From: MedAcidi-G1 sp002713545
GTDB taxonomy: Bacteria > Actinomycetota > Acidimicrobiia > Acidimicrobiales > MedAcidi-G1
Direction: 5' to 3'
Assembly (NCBI GenBank): GCA_964013895.1
Contig: CAXGYF010000024.1
Coordinates: 1 to 29,977 of the forward strand
DNA: 29,977 nucleotides
Within the stretch, counting starts at the first letter, position 1. Each line of letters begins with the position of its first letter. Positions 1 to 7,275 of this stretch are shown here, piece after piece. The position numbers and the translations under genes were made by a program. The notes below the pieces were generated by a model. That model searched no databases. It saw nothing but the letters and a program-made list of their open reading frames with translations, and was not told the DNA's origin.

Positions 1-36
1 GCTCCGACTACGACTGTTGCTCCGACTACGACTGTT
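1..36 (+). repeat. Perfect 18-bp tandem duplication encoding APTTTV twice
   Basis: Bases 1-18 and 19-36 are identical. They lie in frame in the Thr/Pro linker of the binding protein, and the array may extend beyond the window. Such linkers grow and shrink by slippage. Confidence 0.85.
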
Positions 37-1242
37 GAGCCTGTAATTCTGACGGATTCGTTTAGAGGAGTAACAGCTGACACTATAAAAGTTGGCTTTA
101 CATCAATCGATTTTGAGTTATTCAACGAACAGTTTCCCGGCTTGAATCTAACTTATGCAAATTACCCACCAATGGTCGATGTGTTAGTGGAAGATCTAAA
201 TGCAAGAGGCGGGATCTTAGGGAGAAAAGTAGAAATTATTCATCGCCTATTTTTGCCGGTTGGCCCGTTGACAGCTGAAGTTGCATGTGTTGAATTAACT
301 GAAGACGAAGAAGTTTTTGCTGTTTTGAATGGATTTGCTGGCCCTGGAGCGGAAGGCGTAAATGAATGTTTCACAGACACCTATGAAACTATTCTCGTGG
401 GGGCCAAGCCCACAATTGAACAATTAGAACGGGCACGCGCATCTTGGATAACTAGTGATATGAATCTGAGCAGAAGAGGGCAGGCTTTTGTGAGTCTGTT
501 AAGACAGACAGGCAGTCTTGAAGGACTTGGCCGGATCATGATTTGGGGTGCCGACCCTGAATCTGAACCAGTAATGGATGAGGTAAAAGAGCTACTTGAA
601 TCAGAAGGTGTATCGGTTCCGATTGTTACATCGAATGAGAACACTGGAGATGAAACAGCAACAATAGCTTTCTTAGAGGTAGTTCTTGAAAAGGCAAGAA
701 GTGAAGATGTTTCGACAATTTGGTTTGTAGGCGAAGCTATTTATGCAATGGAATACCTTTTCGGCCTAGGAAATGAATTCAACTTATTACTACATAACGG
801 TGATTCTTTAAACATGTGGTCCCAAGAACCGCCTCCAGAAATTGAAAATTCGGGATTAATCCTCACAAACAAAGCTTTTGATAGCCGTGAAGATCCTTCT
901 TTTGCACATTGTATGGATCTTGTTGAAGAGGCCCTTCAAATTGAAGTGAGACCCCCAGATCAACTCGGACCTGAAGATACAAATTATTGGCCTGGAACAG
1001 CAGGGTCATGTCAGTTTTTATCTCTATTCGAAACAGTGGCAACTGCTGCAGGTCCGGATTTAACAAACGAAACTTTCGCGCAAGCAGCAGCAACCATGGG
1101 TGATTTTTCTTTGCCGGGTTACAAATACGTTTCGTTAGGTTCTGACAAGTTTGACGCTAGAGATTCTCTGATTTTAGGAAGATGGGATAAAGAAGAAGAG
1201 CAATGGGAAGCTATTTCAGAGGAAATTAATACCTCGGAATAA
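1..1242 (+). CDS. Substrate-binding protein of a branched-chain amino acid-type ABC transporter (5' end outside window)
   Basis: The reading frame is open from the first base of the window to the TAA at 1240-1242, so the N-terminus, probably with a signal or lipoprotein peptide, lies upstream. The visible part starts with two copies of a Thr-rich APTTTV hexapeptide, a linker type common after the lipobox of actinobacterial binding proteins. It continues with a periplasmic-binding-protein type 1 fold: IKVGF strand, LVEDLNARGGILGRKVEII (the usual 'N-GGI-GRKVE' segment of Leu/Ile/Val-binding proteins), then alternating Rossmann strands up to a C-terminal region with GRWDKEEEQWE. The likely role is extracellular capture of a small solute. 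The substrate cannot be read from sequence and no permease or ATPase partner lies downstream. A TTG at 142 could be mistaken for the start, but the family core already begins upstream of it. Confidence 0.8.
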   Translation, partial: APTTTVAPTTTVEPVILTDSFRGVTADTIKVGFTSIDFELFNEQFPGLNLTYANYPPMVDVLVEDLNARGGILGRKVEIIHRLFLPVGPLTAEVACVELTEDEEVFAVLNGFAGPGAEGVNECFTDTYETILVGAKPTIEQLERARASWITSDMNLSRRGQAFVSLLRQTGSLEGLGRIMIWGADPESEPVMDEVKELLESEGVSVPIVTSNENTGDETATIAFLEVVLEKARSEDVSTIWFVGEAIYAMEYLFGLGNEFNLLLHNGDSLNMWSQEPPPEIENSGLILTNKAFDSREDPSFAHCMDLVEEALQIEVRPPDQLGPEDTNYWPGTAGSCQFLSLFETVATAAGPDLTNETFAQAAATMGDFSLPGYKYVSLGSDKFDARDSLILGRWDKEEEQWEAISEEINTSE

Positions 1243-1341
1243 AGTTCAGATTTGAAGAAAAAAATCACCTTTATGTCTGAACCCTGTTAAGCCGTCTTTG
1301 ACTTTTGTTAGGGTGGAAATCCATTAAGAAGTCCAACTATT

Positions 1342-1346
1342 GGGAG
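1342..1346 (+). promoter_or_regulatory. Shine-Dalgarno that fixes the mutase start
   Basis: GGGAG lies 9 bases before the ATG at 1356. It favours this ATG over a TTG at 1305 in the same frame, whose extra 17 residues do not resemble the family. The rest of the 113-base gap (1243-1355) shows a TTGACT at 1298-1303 but no convincing paired -10. Confidence 0.6.
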
Positions 1347-1355
1347 TTGACATAC

Positions 1356-2936
1356 ATGGATGAGAAAAAAGAATTCCGGACTATGTCAGGAGTTCCAGTT
1401 GGATCCGTATACGGAGATGGACCTCTCCCGGGTGAGTTTCCTTACACACGTGGAATACATGCTGGCATGTATAGAGACCGGTTGTGGACAATGCGAATGT
1501 TCGCTGGTTTTGGAACGGCAGAAGATACCAATGTCCGTTTTAAGGACCTTTTACGCGCTGGGGGCACGGGGCTTTCAACAGCTTTCGATATGCCAACTCT
1601 TATGGGTCGTGATTCTGATGATGAATGGTCAATTGGTGAAGTAGGTCGCGCTGGTGTAGCGGTAGACACTCTTGACGACATGGTTGATCTCTTTGCTGAC
1701 ATTGATTTAGGGCAAGTATCCACTTCTATGACAATTAACGGACCCGCAGCTATTCTTCTCGCAATGTACGTGGCAGTTGCAGAAAAAGATGGAGTAGAAA
1801 GATCAAGACTTAACGGAACACTCCAGAATGACATCCTTAAGGAGTATCAGGCTCAAAAAGAATATATTTTTCCGCCAAGACCATCTGTTCGTCTAGTAAG
1901 TGATGTGGTTAGTTTTACGGCTAACGAAATGCCACGGTGGAATCCAATATCAATATCGGGTTATCACATTAGAGAAGCTGGTTCCACAGCCGCACAGGAG
2001 CTTGCCTTCACCTTGGCGAACGGATTTGCTTATGTAGAAGCAGCACAGGCAGCTGGCCTGAATGTTGATGATTTCGCACCCAGGCTTAGTTTCTTTTTTA
2101 ACAGTCATTCAGATTTTTTTGAAGAGATAGGAAAATTTCGAGCGGCAAGAAGGATCTGGGCTAAGTGGTTACGGGATCGTTATGGCGCAAAAGATGAACG
2201 GAGTCACAAACTTCGGTTCCACACACAAACTGCGGGAGTATCACTAACGGCTCAACAGCCTGAGATAAACATTGCGCGCGTTGCTATACAAGCTTTAGCC
2301 GGTGTTATCGGTGGAACTCAGAGCCTGCACACAGATAGTTATGACGAGGCTCTGGCTTTACCAACTGAAGACGCCGCAAGAATTGCTTTACGAACACAAC
2401 AAATTGTTGCTCATGAAACGGGTATAACCAGCGTTGCCGATCCTTTAGGAGGGTCAGATTACGTTGAGTGGATGACGGACGAAATGGAAAGACAAGCTGA
2501 AGAAATTTTTAAACACCTGGAAGAATTAGGTGACGGTTCAATTCTTGAAGGAGTGTATGTCGGAATAGAAAATGGGTGGTTCGTTGGAGAAATTGCAGAT
2601 GCCGCATACAGGTTTGAACGTGAAGTAAACAGCGGTGATCGTTTAATAGTGGGTGTTAATTCTTTTACAGAAGGAGGAGATGAAAACATTGACTTATTAA
2701 GTATTGATCCTGCCACCGAAGATACTCAACTAAAGAGACTGTCAGAAATAAAACAGTCAAGAGACAGCGACTCAGTTGAAATGGCGTTGAACAGGCTTTC
2801 CTTGGAAGCATCTGACCCTGCTATAAACCTCATGCCGGCGATTATCGAAGCAGTCAAAGTAAGAGCGACAGAAGGTGAGATAGTGCAAGCACTTGAATCA
2901 GTATTTGGTACTTATGTAGAAAAGGCATTCGTATGA
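1356..2936 (+). CDS. B12-dependent acyl-CoA mutase, large (substrate-binding) subunit, isobutyryl-CoA mutase type
   Basis: This 526-residue protein is the TIM-barrel substrate subunit of the methylmalonyl-CoA mutase superfamily, which performs adenosylcobalamin radical carbon-skeleton rearrangement of an acyl-CoA in the cytosol. Family segments are clear: PYTRGIHAGMYRDRLW (residues 29-44), AFDMPT near 76-81, GTLQNDILKEY (154-164), ISGYHIREAG, and GGTQSLHT. The separate small subunit carries the B12 domain, as in two-subunit mutases. Residues that set specificity in the superfamily read Phe49 and Gln167 (118 apart). Methylmalonyl-CoA mutase has Tyr89 and Arg207 there; isobutyryl-CoA mutase has Phe80 and Gln198. 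2-hydroxyisobutyryl-CoA mutase has Ile and Asp at its two diagnostic sites; here they are Phe49 and Ala76. Interconversion of isobutyryl- and butyryl-CoA is therefore the favoured reaction, as inference. The N-terminal lead is shorter than in the IcmA family (about 566 residues). The stop overlaps the next gene in ATGA. Confidence 0.88.
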   Translation: MDEKKEFRTMSGVPVGSVYGDGPLPGEFPYTRGIHAGMYRDRLWTMRMFAGFGTAEDTNVRFKDLLRAGGTGLSTAFDMPTLMGRDSDDEWSIGEVGRAGVAVDTLDDMVDLFADIDLGQVSTSMTINGPAAILLAMYVAVAEKDGVERSRLNGTLQNDILKEYQAQKEYIFPPRPSVRLVSDVVSFTANEMPRWNPISISGYHIREAGSTAAQELAFTLANGFAYVEAAQAAGLNVDDFAPRLSFFFNSHSDFFEEIGKFRAARRIWAKWLRDRYGAKDERSHKLRFHTQTAGVSLTAQQPEINIARVAIQALAGVIGGTQSLHTDSYDEALALPTEDAARIALRTQQIVAHETGITSVADPLGGSDYVEWMTDEMERQAEEIFKHLEELGDGSILEGVYVGIENGWFVGEIADAAYRFEREVNSGDRLIVGVNSFTEGGDENIDLLSIDPATEDTQLKRLSEIKQSRDSDSVEMALNRLSLEASDPAINLMPAIIEAVKVRATEGEIVQALESVFGTYVEKAFV

Positions 2937-3346
2937 ATAAAAAGGAAAACTCACCTATACGAGTAGTTCTCGCAAAATTAGGTCTTGATGGACATGACAG
3001 AGGTTTAAAAATTGTGGCGAGAATGTTGAGAGACGCTGGTATGGAGGTTGTTTATTTAGGTTTAAGACAGACAACTGAGATGATTGTGACAGCAGTCGAA
3101 CAAGAAGATGCAGATGCGGTAGGTATCTCTATGCATAATGCAGGGCATTTAACATTGGCTCCACGGATGGTGCAAGCCTTAGAAGATGCCGGTCTTGACA
3201 TCCCAGTTGTTGTAGGCGGAATAGTGCCTGATAGTGATCTAGAAGCCATGGCTGAAGCTGGAGTAGCTGGAGTTTTAGGTCCTGGCGCATCCGCTGAAGA
3301 TGTAGCCAAATGTGTTCGTGAGGCAGTGGCCACCCGTGGCGATTGA
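2933..3346 (+). CDS. B12-binding small subunit of the acyl-CoA mutase
   Basis: This 137-residue protein is a stand-alone cobalamin-binding domain. It has the DxHxxG motif as D19-G-H21-D-R-G24, where the His replaces dimethylbenzimidazole as lower cobalt ligand. The SMHNAGHL segment and a VVGGI loop that hold the nucleotide tail follow. The length matches small mutase subunits such as IcmB (about 136 residues). It overlaps the large-subunit stop by four bases (ATGA), which implies translational coupling and equal synthesis. It should form the active mutase with the product of the preceding gene. Confidence 0.92.
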   Translation: MNKKENSPIRVVLAKLGLDGHDRGLKIVARMLRDAGMEVVYLGLRQTTEMIVTAVEQEDADAVGISMHNAGHLTLAPRMVQALEDAGLDIPVVVGGIVPDSDLEAMAEAGVAGVLGPGASAEDVAKCVREAVATRGD

Positions 3347-4289
3347 AGACTCAACAGTAATCTCGCTTGTAGAAAAAGCTAGTAAAGGCGATAGACGTTC
3401 AGTTGGCCGGCTTTTAACACTTGTCGAAAGAGGAGGTGCTGCTGCCGAACAAGTCGCAGAAGTAACACACAATCTTTCAGATAAGTCGCATGTTATAGGT
3501 ATAACTGGAGCTCCTGGAGCTGGAAAGTCGACTCTTACAGCTTCTCTGGCAAGAGATTTAGCTACATCTGAATATAAACCTGCCGTTCTAGCAGTCGACC
3601 CGTCATCACCTTTGACTGGGGGAGCAATTCTCGGTGATCGAGTGCGAATGGAGGAAGCATCAGAAGCGGGGGCTTTTATTCGTTCAATGGCAACGCGAGG
3701 ACATGCTGGAGGCTTGGCACTTGCAGTTCCAGGAATGGTTCGGGTATTTGATGCTTTCGGATTTAATCCGATAATTATTGAAACTGTAGGGGTAGGTCAG
3801 GTTGAAGTTGATGTAGCGTCAGCAGCTGACACAGTAGTAGTGGTTGTTACCTCAGGATGGGGAGATGCTGTGCAAGCTAATAAAGCTGGTTTGCTTGAGA
3901 TTGCTGATCTCTTTGTTGTAAACAAAGCTGATCGTCCAGGAGCAAGTGATGCGAGAAGAGACTTAGAACTAATGATTGATTTGTCACAATTAACTGGTCA
4001 AACGGTTAGAAGGCCAGAAATTGTTATGACCACAGCTACCGAAGGTGAAGGATTAGACAAATTTAAGAAAGCTATTTTTGAACACAGGGAGTTCTTATTT
4101 GAAGAAGAACAAATTTCGGTTAGAAGGTCCAAACGTTGGAAAGCGGAAGTTGGCTCGCGGTTAGACTATTTGATTTCAGAAATTGTGAAAGAATCCATTG
4201 AAAATTTAGAAGAAAAAGAGGGTTCTTCTCCAGGTTCAGTAGCACGTGAAATAGCAAAAAATCTTTTAAAAAAAGATGAATTGCGTTAA
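3336..4289 (+). CDS. meaB: MeaB/ArgK-type GTPase, chaperone of the B12 mutase
   Basis: This G3E-family P-loop GTPase of about 317 residues gates cobalamin loading and protects or repairs B12-dependent mutases. Visible motifs are the P-loop GITGAPGAGKST (55-66), the base-proximal DPSSPLTGGAILGDRVRM stretch typical of MeaB, ETVGVGQVEVDV (switch II) and NKAD for guanine recognition. The GTG at 3336 is chosen because it gives the usual short lead before the ALVEKA-type first helix. GTG codons at 3312 and 3318 are in-frame alternatives. The gene starts inside the end of the small-subunit gene (11-base overlap with this start), so all three genes form one operon and the GTPase very likely serves this mutase. 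Confidence 0.9.
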   Translation: MAIEDSTVISLVEKASKGDRRSVGRLLTLVERGGAAAEQVAEVTHNLSDKSHVIGITGAPGAGKSTLTASLARDLATSEYKPAVLAVDPSSPLTGGAILGDRVRMEEASEAGAFIRSMATRGHAGGLALAVPGMVRVFDAFGFNPIIIETVGVGQVEVDVASAADTVVVVVTSGWGDAVQANKAGLLEIADLFVVNKADRPGASDARRDLELMIDLSQLTGQTVRRPEIVMTTATEGEGLDKFKKAIFEHREFLFEEEQISVRRSKRWKAEVGSRLDYLISEIVKESIENLEEKEGSSPGSVAREIAKNLLKKDELR

Positions 4290-4316
4290 ATCAAGTTGAG
4301 ATATTGTCCAAGCAGT

Positions 4317-4322
4317 TAAGAT
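4317..4322 (+). promoter_or_regulatory. -10 element (TAAGAT) of a putative leaderless promoter for the GtrA-like gene
   Basis: A TANNNT hexamer lies exactly 7 bases before the TTG at 4330, with no Shine-Dalgarno. This supports both the TTG start and a separate transcript from the upstream mutase operon. Confidence 0.45.
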
Positions 4323-4329
4323 CTGAACC

Positions 4330-4812
4330 TTGAGTTCAAAACTACGTTCAATTGTGGGACGCCTGTTACAAGGATACGCTCAGCGGCTCTTTCGTTATAT
4401 GGGGGTGACTGTTGTTAACACCATTGTCGGTCAATCGGTGCTGTTTATATTTCATGCAGTTATTGGGTTGCCCGGCATGCTGGCTAATGCATGCGCAGTA
4501 GCAATTAGTACGATCCCTGCTTATTTGTTAAGCCGGAATTATGTTTGGGAACAACCGAGAGGTGATCATTCAGTCGGAGGAGAGATAGCACCATTCTGGA
4601 TGTTGGCTTTTGCTGGATTAGCCCTTTCAACAGCAGTGGTAGGCGTAGTAGATGGAATTTTTGGTGGCACATGGTCAGTTCAAATTGCCAATGCTTCTGC
4701 TTATGGAACTTTATGGATTGTGAGATTTTTGGTTATAGAGCATCTTCTCTGGGGTGATTCAGCTAACGGAAACTCAGACGAATCACAGAGCGATGAAAAA
4801 CTTGCAGGTTAG
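4330..4812 (+). CDS. GtrA-like small multi-pass membrane protein
   Basis: This 160-residue protein has four hydrophobic segments in the GtrA arrangement: an Arg-rich start leading into a helix at about 25-45, a second at about 50-68, an intervening charged loop with YLLSRNYVWE, then two more helices at about 85-105 and 120-140. The 'LSRNYVW' segment closely resembles the conserved N-[YR]-x-W region of GtrA. Members are thought to help move polyprenyl-phosphate-linked sugars across the membrane during cell-surface glycan synthesis. The start is TTG, supported by a TANNNT 7 bases upstream. Its stop is 2 bases before the next gene, so the two are co-translated. The glycosyltransferase operon facing it fits an envelope role. 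Confidence 0.75.
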   Translation: MSSKLRSIVGRLLQGYAQRLFRYMGVTVVNTIVGQSVLFIFHAVIGLPGMLANACAVAISTIPAYLLSRNYVWEQPRGDHSVGGEIAPFWMLAFAGLALSTAVVGVVDGIFGGTWSVQIANASAYGTLWIVRFLVIEHLLWGDSANGNSDESQSDEKLAG

Positions 4813-4814
4813 CT

Positions 4815-5453
4815 TTGGATAACCATGAAAAATTATTGTTTGAATTCGCTGAATCAGTAAAAGGTTTTATGCCAGTTGACGAAGGTTTGGCGCTAAATAG
4901 ACATGGGTCCACTTTAGATATTGATGGCCCGCTTTTAGAAGTTGGAAGTTATTGCGGTAAATCAGCTATTTATTTAGGTTCAGCAGCAAAGAGAACTGGA
5001 AGACTTCTTTTTTCCGTCGATCACCATAGAGGTTCTGAGGAAAATCAACCAGGATGGGAATGGCATGATCCTGAAATTGTTGATTCAGAAACTGGATTAA
5101 TAGATACTTTGCCGGAATTTCGTCGCAATATAAACAAAGCTGGTTTGGAAAATAATGTTGTGGCCGTGGTAGGCGATTCACCAGCAATTGCAAAAAATTG
5201 GACTACACCTTTGGCTCTATTATTTATTGATGGAGGACATGGCTCAGAACCGGCACACGCTGATTATGAAAACTGGGTGCCAAAACTGCTTATGGGAGGA
5301 AAACTTCTCATCCACGACGTATTTGAAAATCCTGAAGATGGCGGCAGGCCACCATTTGAAATCTTTCAACGGGCTTTAGCTTCTAAGTCTTTTGTTGAAA
5401 CAGACAGAGTGGGCTCTTTAAGAGTTCTTAAAAGAGTGGGTCCGAATACATAG
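4815..5453 (+). CDS. Class I SAM-dependent methyltransferase (Methyltransf_24-like)
   Basis: This 212-residue Rossmann-fold methyltransferase has motif I as LLEVGSYCGKSAIYL (about 41-55), an acidic residue after the second strand in FSVDHHRG, motif 'VGDSPAIA' and a catalytic-strand LLFIDGGHG followed by HADYENW. This is the signature of the CmcI/Methyltransf_24 group, which often works on small molecules or sugars. The start is a TTG two bases after the GtrA stop, so expression is coupled to that membrane protein. No substrate can be assigned. It converges on the toroid gene, whose stop lies 17 bases beyond its own, and may act on the same glycoconjugate. Confidence 0.82.
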   Translation: MDNHEKLLFEFAESVKGFMPVDEGLALNRHGSTLDIDGPLLEVGSYCGKSAIYLGSAAKRTGRLLFSVDHHRGSEENQPGWEWHDPEIVDSETGLIDTLPEFRRNINKAGLENNVVAVVGDSPAIAKNWTTPLALLFIDGGHGSEPAHADYENWVPKLLMGGKLLIHDVFENPEDGGRPPFEIFQRALASKSFVETDRVGSLRVLKRVGPNT

Positions 5454-5470
5454 CACATGACCAGTCAAGA

Positions 5471-6535
5471 TCAATCAAGATCAAGAATGTGCTCCTCGGT
5501 ATCTATTATTTCAGGAAGCCCAGCCTTGCCCGTAAAGATACCCGAAGCAGGGCTAGATTGGGATATTGCATCAGCAGCGAGAATGACTGCAGCTGAAGAA
5601 TAGGTTGTTTTTTCGGCTTCTGGAAAAGATTGTTTTGCCGGATGAACGACCCCAGTTAAATAGTGTCCATCTTCCTGTCTCATGTCTTGGCTCCAAAGAA
5701 AAAGAGATTCTGCCTTTTGGGTGTCTTCTGCAATTAAATAAGCAATTGCACATTCACAAGTTTCAGCTGTGGTTATCCAGGGCTGATCACTAACGCATTT
5801 AACTCCTTTATCTTCCATGATAAAAATATCTGATTTTTCGGAAAGTAAAGTTTTGCCCTGATCTCCTGAAACAACTCCAGACAGAACTGGGTAATACCAG
5901 TCCATAGCCCAGCGTTCTTTAGGTGCAAATGCTTTACTGGGATATTTTTTGACCATGTGAGCAAGATTGGCAAGAGATAATTCCCAATCAGGTCTTTCAT
6001 GTCCCAGTTCTTCTGCCGTTGATATCGCACAACGCAAACTGTGGCAGATGCTTGCAGAACCAGTTAATAGTGCATATGACCATGGGGTCCCATCAGGGTG
6101 CATAGCCCAGATAATTTCTCCGCGAGGGGTTTGCAGACTGAGCACGAAATCGATCGCAGGCTCAACCACTGACCACATAGTTTCAAGAAAGCCGCGATCG
6201 TGTGTCATTAGCCAGTGATGCCAAACCCCTGTTGCCACGTATGCAACTACGTTGGAATCATGTTTTGGATCTTCAATCTCATTTGCAAGGTAATAATGGT
6301 GCCAAGCACCGTTAGGTAGTTGGTTTTCTTTTAACCACAAGTATGCGTTTTCTGCTTCATCGAGATGACCAGTTACTGCAAGCGCCATCGCAGCCTCTAC
6401 GTGATTCCAAGGATCGGAATGACCTCCGGGAAACCACGGGATCATTCCATTGGGAAGCTGCCAATCAATGATTGCTTCTGCAGTTTCTATTAATTCTTCT
6501 GTGCTTACTACATTCGGGATATCAGGAAGAGACAT
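5471..6535 (-). CDS. Alpha/alpha-toroid protein of the prenyltransferase/six-hairpin type, function unknown
   Basis: This 354-residue soluble protein has no signal peptide or membrane helix. It repeats a helix-hairpin unit containing Q-L/T-P-x-G-x-x-W-like turns: QLPNGMIPW, QLPNGAWHH, QTPRGEIIW and later QEDGHYLTG. This spacing (roughly 50-75 residues) is that of terpene-cyclase, prenyltransferase and six-hairpin glycosidase toroids. Homologues are often labelled prenyltransferase or phenyltransferase-domain proteins, but I see no DxDD cyclase motif and would not call an activity. Conserved-looking patches are DPWNHVEAAMAL and the DWYYP region. It is the last gene of a three-gene operon and overlaps the preceding methyltransferase by 14 bases, so it should act on the product of that methyltransferase and the glycosyltransferase. 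Confidence 0.7.
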   Translation of the reverse strand: MSLPDIPNVVSTEELIETAEAIIDWQLPNGMIPWFPGGHSDPWNHVEAAMALAVTGHLDEAENAYLWLKENQLPNGAWHHYYLANEIEDPKHDSNVVAYVATGVWHHWLMTHDRGFLETMWSVVEPAIDFVLSLQTPRGEIIWAMHPDGTPWSYALLTGSASICHSLRCAISTAEELGHERPDWELSLANLAHMVKKYPSKAFAPKERWAMDWYYPVLSGVVSGDQGKTLLSEKSDIFIMEDKGVKCVSDQPWITTAETCECAIAYLIAEDTQKAESLFLWSQDMRQEDGHYLTGVVHPAKQSFPEAEKTTYSSAAVILAADAISQSSPASGIFTGKAGLPEIIDTEEHILDLD

Positions 6536-7271
6536 TTTCAGCCTCCACTGCAGGTTTTGAAGCGTAAACTACCAGGCTTTTACCTAAGAAAGGACTTAGA
6601 AGTTTTTCTAAAACTCTTGTGATCCAAGGTGATTTTTCAATATCCCACGCAAGAATCCGGTGATAAGTTTTTACAAAAAAATTGTCTTGGATTGGTTTAT
6701 TTGGTCCAATGATGCAACGCAACCACCAGTAGGGACTGTGGAGAGCGTGGACTCGGTGATGTCCCTGGGGATTCAATCCAGAATCTAAAATCATTTTCGT
6801 AAGTTCTTTTCTTTTGTAAATCCGTACATGACCCCCGACAGCTTTCGGGGCATAGTAATCATCTGACAAGGACCAGCAAATTTTCTCTGGGAAACGAGAA
6901 GGAATAGTGATAGCTAGGGTTCCCCCAGGGCTTAGAACACGCTCAAGTTCGTTAAGTGCAGCAAAGTCATTATCAATATGTTCCATTACTTCAGAGCAGA
7001 TGATTCGGTCAAAAGAATGATCAGTAAAAGGTAATTGTGTCGCATCACCGTTAGTAGTTTCAATCGATATAGGTGGTTCGATTTCACCTTGTTCGTACAT
7101 GACACCAGCCACTGCTCTCACTTGTTTCAGTTCTTCGAAACCTAAATCGCAAGCAACAACTGATGCTCCGCGTCTTAAAGCTTCATATGCATGACGTCCA
7201 AATCCACAACCCATGTCAAGAATTCGGTCCCCAGACTTAACTCCTAGAAGGTCATAATCAGCTGTCAACAC
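6522..7271 (-). CDS. Class I SAM-dependent methyltransferase (Methyltransf_11-like)
   Basis: This 249-residue methyltransferase has the full set of motifs: ILDMGCGFGRHAYEAL (SAM-binding loop), VVACDLG (acidic ribose ligand), NGDATQLPFTDHSFDRIICSEVMEHI (motifs II-III) and LSPGGTLAITIPS. The C-terminal part, with WWLRCIIG and PFLGKSLVVYA, is the extended cap seen in lipid or sugar methyltransferases of actinobacteria. It starts with GTG only 4 bases after the glycosyltransferase stop and overlaps the toroid gene start by 14 bases, so it is the middle member of a coupled operon. It probably methylates the glycosylated product. The acceptor is unknown. Confidence 0.85.
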   Translation of the reverse strand: MLTADYDLLGVKSGDRILDMGCGFGRHAYEALRRGASVVACDLGFEELKQVRAVAGVMYEQGEIEPPISIETTNGDATQLPFTDHSFDRIICSEVMEHIDNDFAALNELERVLSPGGTLAITIPSRFPEKICWSLSDDYYAPKAVGGHVRIYKRKELTKMILDSGLNPQGHHRVHALHSPYWWLRCIIGPNKPIQDNFFVKTYHRILAWDIEKSPWITRVLEKLLSPFLGKSLVVYASKPAVEAENVSS

Positions 7272-7275
7272 GGAA

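Noticed and set aside
1243..1355. B12 riboswitch before the mutase operon
   Set aside because: The gap is only 113 bases, too short for a cobalamin riboswitch, and no B12-box-like segment is visible.
1442..1834. Long open frame antisense to the mutase gene
   Set aside because: Low-complexity Ser/Arg-rich product without motifs, fully inside a well-supported gene; a shadow of its codon pattern. The same holds for the antisense frames in meaB, hemY, helD, the acyl-CoA dehydrogenase and cysS.
1356..2936. 2-hydroxyisobutyryl-CoA mutase
   Set aside because: The diagnostic Ile and Asp of HcmA are Phe49 and Ala76 here.
5465..5484. Tandem 10-bp repeat TCAAGATCAA at the convergent end of the toroid gene
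   Set aside because: Only two copies; it encodes Leu-Asp repeats at the C-terminus and looks like slippage.
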